From: Microthrixaceae bacterium
GTDB lineage: Bacteria > Actinomycetota > Acidimicrobiia > Acidimicrobiales > Microtrichaceae
DNA: 64,000 nucleotides
Assembly (NCBI GenBank): GCA_020027475.1
Contig: JAHRAZ010000051.1
Location: forward strand, 1-64,000
Direction of reading: 5' to 3'
In this document: positions 62,491-64,000 of the stretch, piece after piece
Layout of the letters: each line of letters begins with the position of its first letter
Numbering within the stretch: position 1 is the stretch's first letter
Position numbers and translations under genes: made by a program
Notes under the pieces: generated by a model
What the model was told of the DNA's origin: nothing
Seen by the model: only the letters and a program-made list of their open reading frames with translations
Database searches by the model: none

Positions 62491-63312
62491 TTGACTTGGG
62501 GCAAGTCGCCAAGGTCTTGCCAAGATGACCCAGTTCGGGACGAACCGGAGCACATCGCATCGGTGAATCCATCAGGGCAGACTCATCAACTCTGGAGGTA
62601 TGCCGTGTACGCCGTTGTCACGTTCATCATCGTTGCGGTCATATCAATGTTGTTCACCCGTGTGGCCACGGGCGCTCTCATCGCGACTGGTCTCCCGCCC
62701 GACGTGGCAAGGTTTCAGGCTCGCTCGGCATTCACCGGCACGGGATTCACCACCACCGAGTCGGAGAACGTGGTGAATCATCCGGCACGCCGGAAGGTGT
62801 TGTCCATCACGATGCTGGTGGGCAATCTCGGTACCCCGACGTTGATCGTGGCCGTTCTGGCCGGGCTGATAGGCCCAGGTCCGGGAGACACCGTGCAGCG
62901 GCTGGTTGTGATGGTGGCCGTTCTGGCGGTGGCCCTGGTGATGTTGTCGCTGCGGCCGGTGACAGATGCCCTGGTGAGGGTGGGAGCCAACTATGCGAGG
63001 AATCGACTGCTTCCGGCTGTCGGTTCGGAACCGATCGAGCTTCTGGATCTGGGTGATGAATTCGTGGTGGCGGACGTGCGGCTGAAGTCCCGGCCTCACA
63101 TGGGGCCACGCAGCCTGGGCGGACTCGACCTTGCACTTCCCGGAGTGAAGCTTCTGGGAGTTCGCAGGGGAAGTGGTTCACCCGACGAAGGACACTTCAT
63201 CGGTGAACCTCCACGGGACCTGGACCTCGGGCCCGATGACGTGCTCGTCGTCTACGGTTCCCGACTCCTCGTGGATGAGTTGGCGGACGTCGAGGATCCT
63301 CGGCCCGCATAG
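62491..63312 (+). CDS. K+ channel/transporter-like membrane protein with TrkA-C domain
   Basis: 273 aa from a TTG at 62491; GTG 62563 would give a shorter protein. Three or four membrane helices with RFQARSAFTGTGFTTTESE, resembling the selectivity-filter region of Trk/Ktr-type subunits, followed by a cytoplasmic TrkA-C domain (ELLDLGDEFVVADVRL onward) ending LGPDDVLVVYGS. It may conduct or regulate K+ flux. The exact partner is unknown. Confidence 0.7.
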   Translation: MTWGKSPRSCQDDPVRDEPEHIASVNPSGQTHQLWRYAVYAVVTFIIVAVISMLFTRVATGALIATGLPPDVARFQARSAFTGTGFTTTESENVVNHPARRKVLSITMLVGNLGTPTLIVAVLAGLIGPGPGDTVQRLVVMVAVLAVALVMLSLRPVTDALVRVGANYARNRLLPAVGSEPIELLDLGDEFVVADVRLKSRPHMGPRSLGGLDLALPGVKLLGVRRGSGSPDEGHFIGEPPRDLDLGPDDVLVVYGSRLLVDELADVEDPRPA

Positions 63313-63546
63313 GTCCGCGCCCCGGCGGTTTGCCGGCGGGAGCTTCGGCTCCGGTCTGGATTTGTTCGGAGCCGGGGATCACCCGGAACTGATGGTCGGC
63401 ACGGGTTTGCAGGGCGTGGTCGTGGATGTGCACGGCTGGCAGTTCGTGAACCACCACGCTGGGTTCGCAACCCGGACGGGGCCAAACTGAGACGATGCCG
63501 TGGGTGAGTCGCCCGGGGTGGTGACACGCTCTGGAATGATCGGGGG
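63313..63546. other. Intergenic region, no confident gene
   Basis: A minus-strand frame (63197-63457) begins MVVHELPAVHIHDHALQ and looks somewhat protein-like until about 63315 but then overlaps the channel gene. It is possibly a gene fragment. A GC-rich imperfect hairpin lies just after the channel stop. Confidence 0.35.
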
Positions 63547-64000
63547 ATGACCGAACGCGACCTGCTGGCAGCTATCACCGAGGCACTCGGGATGGAGGCG
63601 ACCGAAGCGCGTCCGGTCAGCGGTGGTGACGTTGCGCGCAGCTTTCGTGTGCAACTGGACGACGGTCGCACGGTGTTTGCCAAGACACTCCCGGATGCGC
63701 CAGCAGGGTTCTTCGCGACGGAGGCAATCGGTCTCGGGTGGCTGCGCGGCAGTTGTGCGATCGGGGTTCCGGAGGTACTCGCAGTCTCTGATGACACCGC
63801 TATCCCCGGCGGCGCAATCCTCCCGAGCGGCACTGATCTCCCGGATGGCGCGGGTTTCCCCGCTGACACAGACTTCCCCGTCGGTACAGATCTCCCGGAT
63901 GGCCCAGAACTCCCGGTAGGAGATGTCACACATGGCCGTTCCCCTGGTTTCCTCGTACTGGAGTGGATTCAGGAGGATCGCGCTCGCGGCAATGATGCCC
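63547..64000 (+). CDS. Fructosamine-kinase-like protein, 5' part only
   Basis: Runs off the window edge; 151 codons visible from ATG 63547. VSGGDVARSFRVQL, VFAKT and APAGFFATEAIGLGWLR match the N-lobe of fructosamine-3-kinase family proteins, which phosphorylate glycation adducts or related substrates. Between VPEVLAVSDD and FLVLEWIQED, where relatives have a short turn, lie about 50 extra residues of ILP/DLPDG-type repeats. The DNA there repeats ATCTCCCGGATGGC. Confidence 0.8.
   Translation, partial: MTERDLLAAITEALGMEATEARPVSGGDVARSFRVQLDDGRTVFAKTLPDAPAGFFATEAIGLGWLRGSCAIGVPEVLAVSDDTAIPGGAILPSGTDLPDGAGFPADTDFPVGTDLPDGPELPVGDVTHGRSPGFLVLEWIQEDRARGNDA
63790..63945 (+). repeat. Coding minisatellite in the kinase N-lobe
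   Basis: Repeats of the type GATCTCCCGGATGGC and GACTTCCCCG in frame, encoding LPDG-, FPAD- and LPVG-like units. They insert low-complexity sequence in an otherwise conserved kinase. Confidence 0.8.

Noticed and set aside
1-64000. tRNA or rRNA genes
   Set aside because: No cloverleaf-type or rRNA-like sequence was recognised in the gaps; a tRNAscan-SE or Infernal run would be decisive.

Overview
The window is a GC-rich (roughly 60% by eye) chromosomal segment of an actinobacterium. Two WhiB-type iron-sulfur regulators, a UPF0182 membrane protein, a TatA protein, a SenX3/RegX3-type phosphate two-component pair, a DUF35/thiolase pair and frequent GTG/TTG starts all point to Actinomycetota. An MreB without MreC/MreD and the branched-chain amino-acid transporter next to it would fit an Acidimicrobiia-like lineage, but that placement is inference. 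No rRNA, tRNA or CRISPR array was recognised.

Layout. 1-2.6 kb: a cupredoxin-like lipoprotein and a VWA-domain protein. 2.65-10.76 kb: an accessory island with a dead IS6-family element, a lipase-like lipoprotein, a NarL-type response regulator, its probable histidine kinase, and an unusual nucleotidyl-cyclase/receiver fusion. 11.2-15.1 kb: whiB, 5-formyl-THF cyclo-ligase, tatA, a second whiB, a membrane HtrA protease and a small unknown protein. 15.2-25.5 kb: a phosphate locus: polyphosphate kinase, Nudix hydrolase, a PHO-box-like element, pstS-C-A-B, phoU, surE, and a SenX3/RegX3-type kinase and regulator. 25.6-31.6 kb: MFS transporter, DUF1254 protein, DUF2342-like protein and a catalytically dead HtrA-like protein. 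31.7-38.6 kb: moaE, a small membrane protein, mreB and livGFHMK. 38.6-51.7 kb: HEAT protein, Ala/Pro-rich protein, YlbL-type protease, a DivIVA-like/MuF-like fusion, UPF0182, H+-pyrophosphatase, adenylate cyclase and msrA. 51.7-64 kb: HEAT-like protein, SDR, cytochrome c, APH-like kinase, DUF35-thiolase pair, HPF-like protein, ABC-2 exporter, class-V aminotransferase, K+-channel-like protein and the start of a fructosamine-kinase-like gene.

The most striking structure is not a gene. A 48-nt perfect palindrome (two 22-nt arms, 4-nt variable loop) occurs six times: at 2701, 10759, 27239, 29107, 53124 and 54124. The six copies form three pairs that bracket accessory DNA: the 8-kb island, a single DUF1254 gene and a single SDR gene. 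In the first two pairs the loop sequence is shared within the pair, and a roughly 50-bp copy of the 3' end of the adjacent resident gene is duplicated at the far side of the cargo. This resembles att-site or cassette-like insertion next to gene 3' ends, yet no integrase is present in the window.

A second, possibly related pattern is that several genes carry short duplications spanning or starting at their stop codon in the DNA just downstream (after the MFS, HtrA-like, cytochrome c, thiolase, ABC permease and aminotransferase genes). Minisatellite-like expansions also appear inside coding regions (moaE N-terminus, the kinase at the right edge, the Ala/Pro protein).
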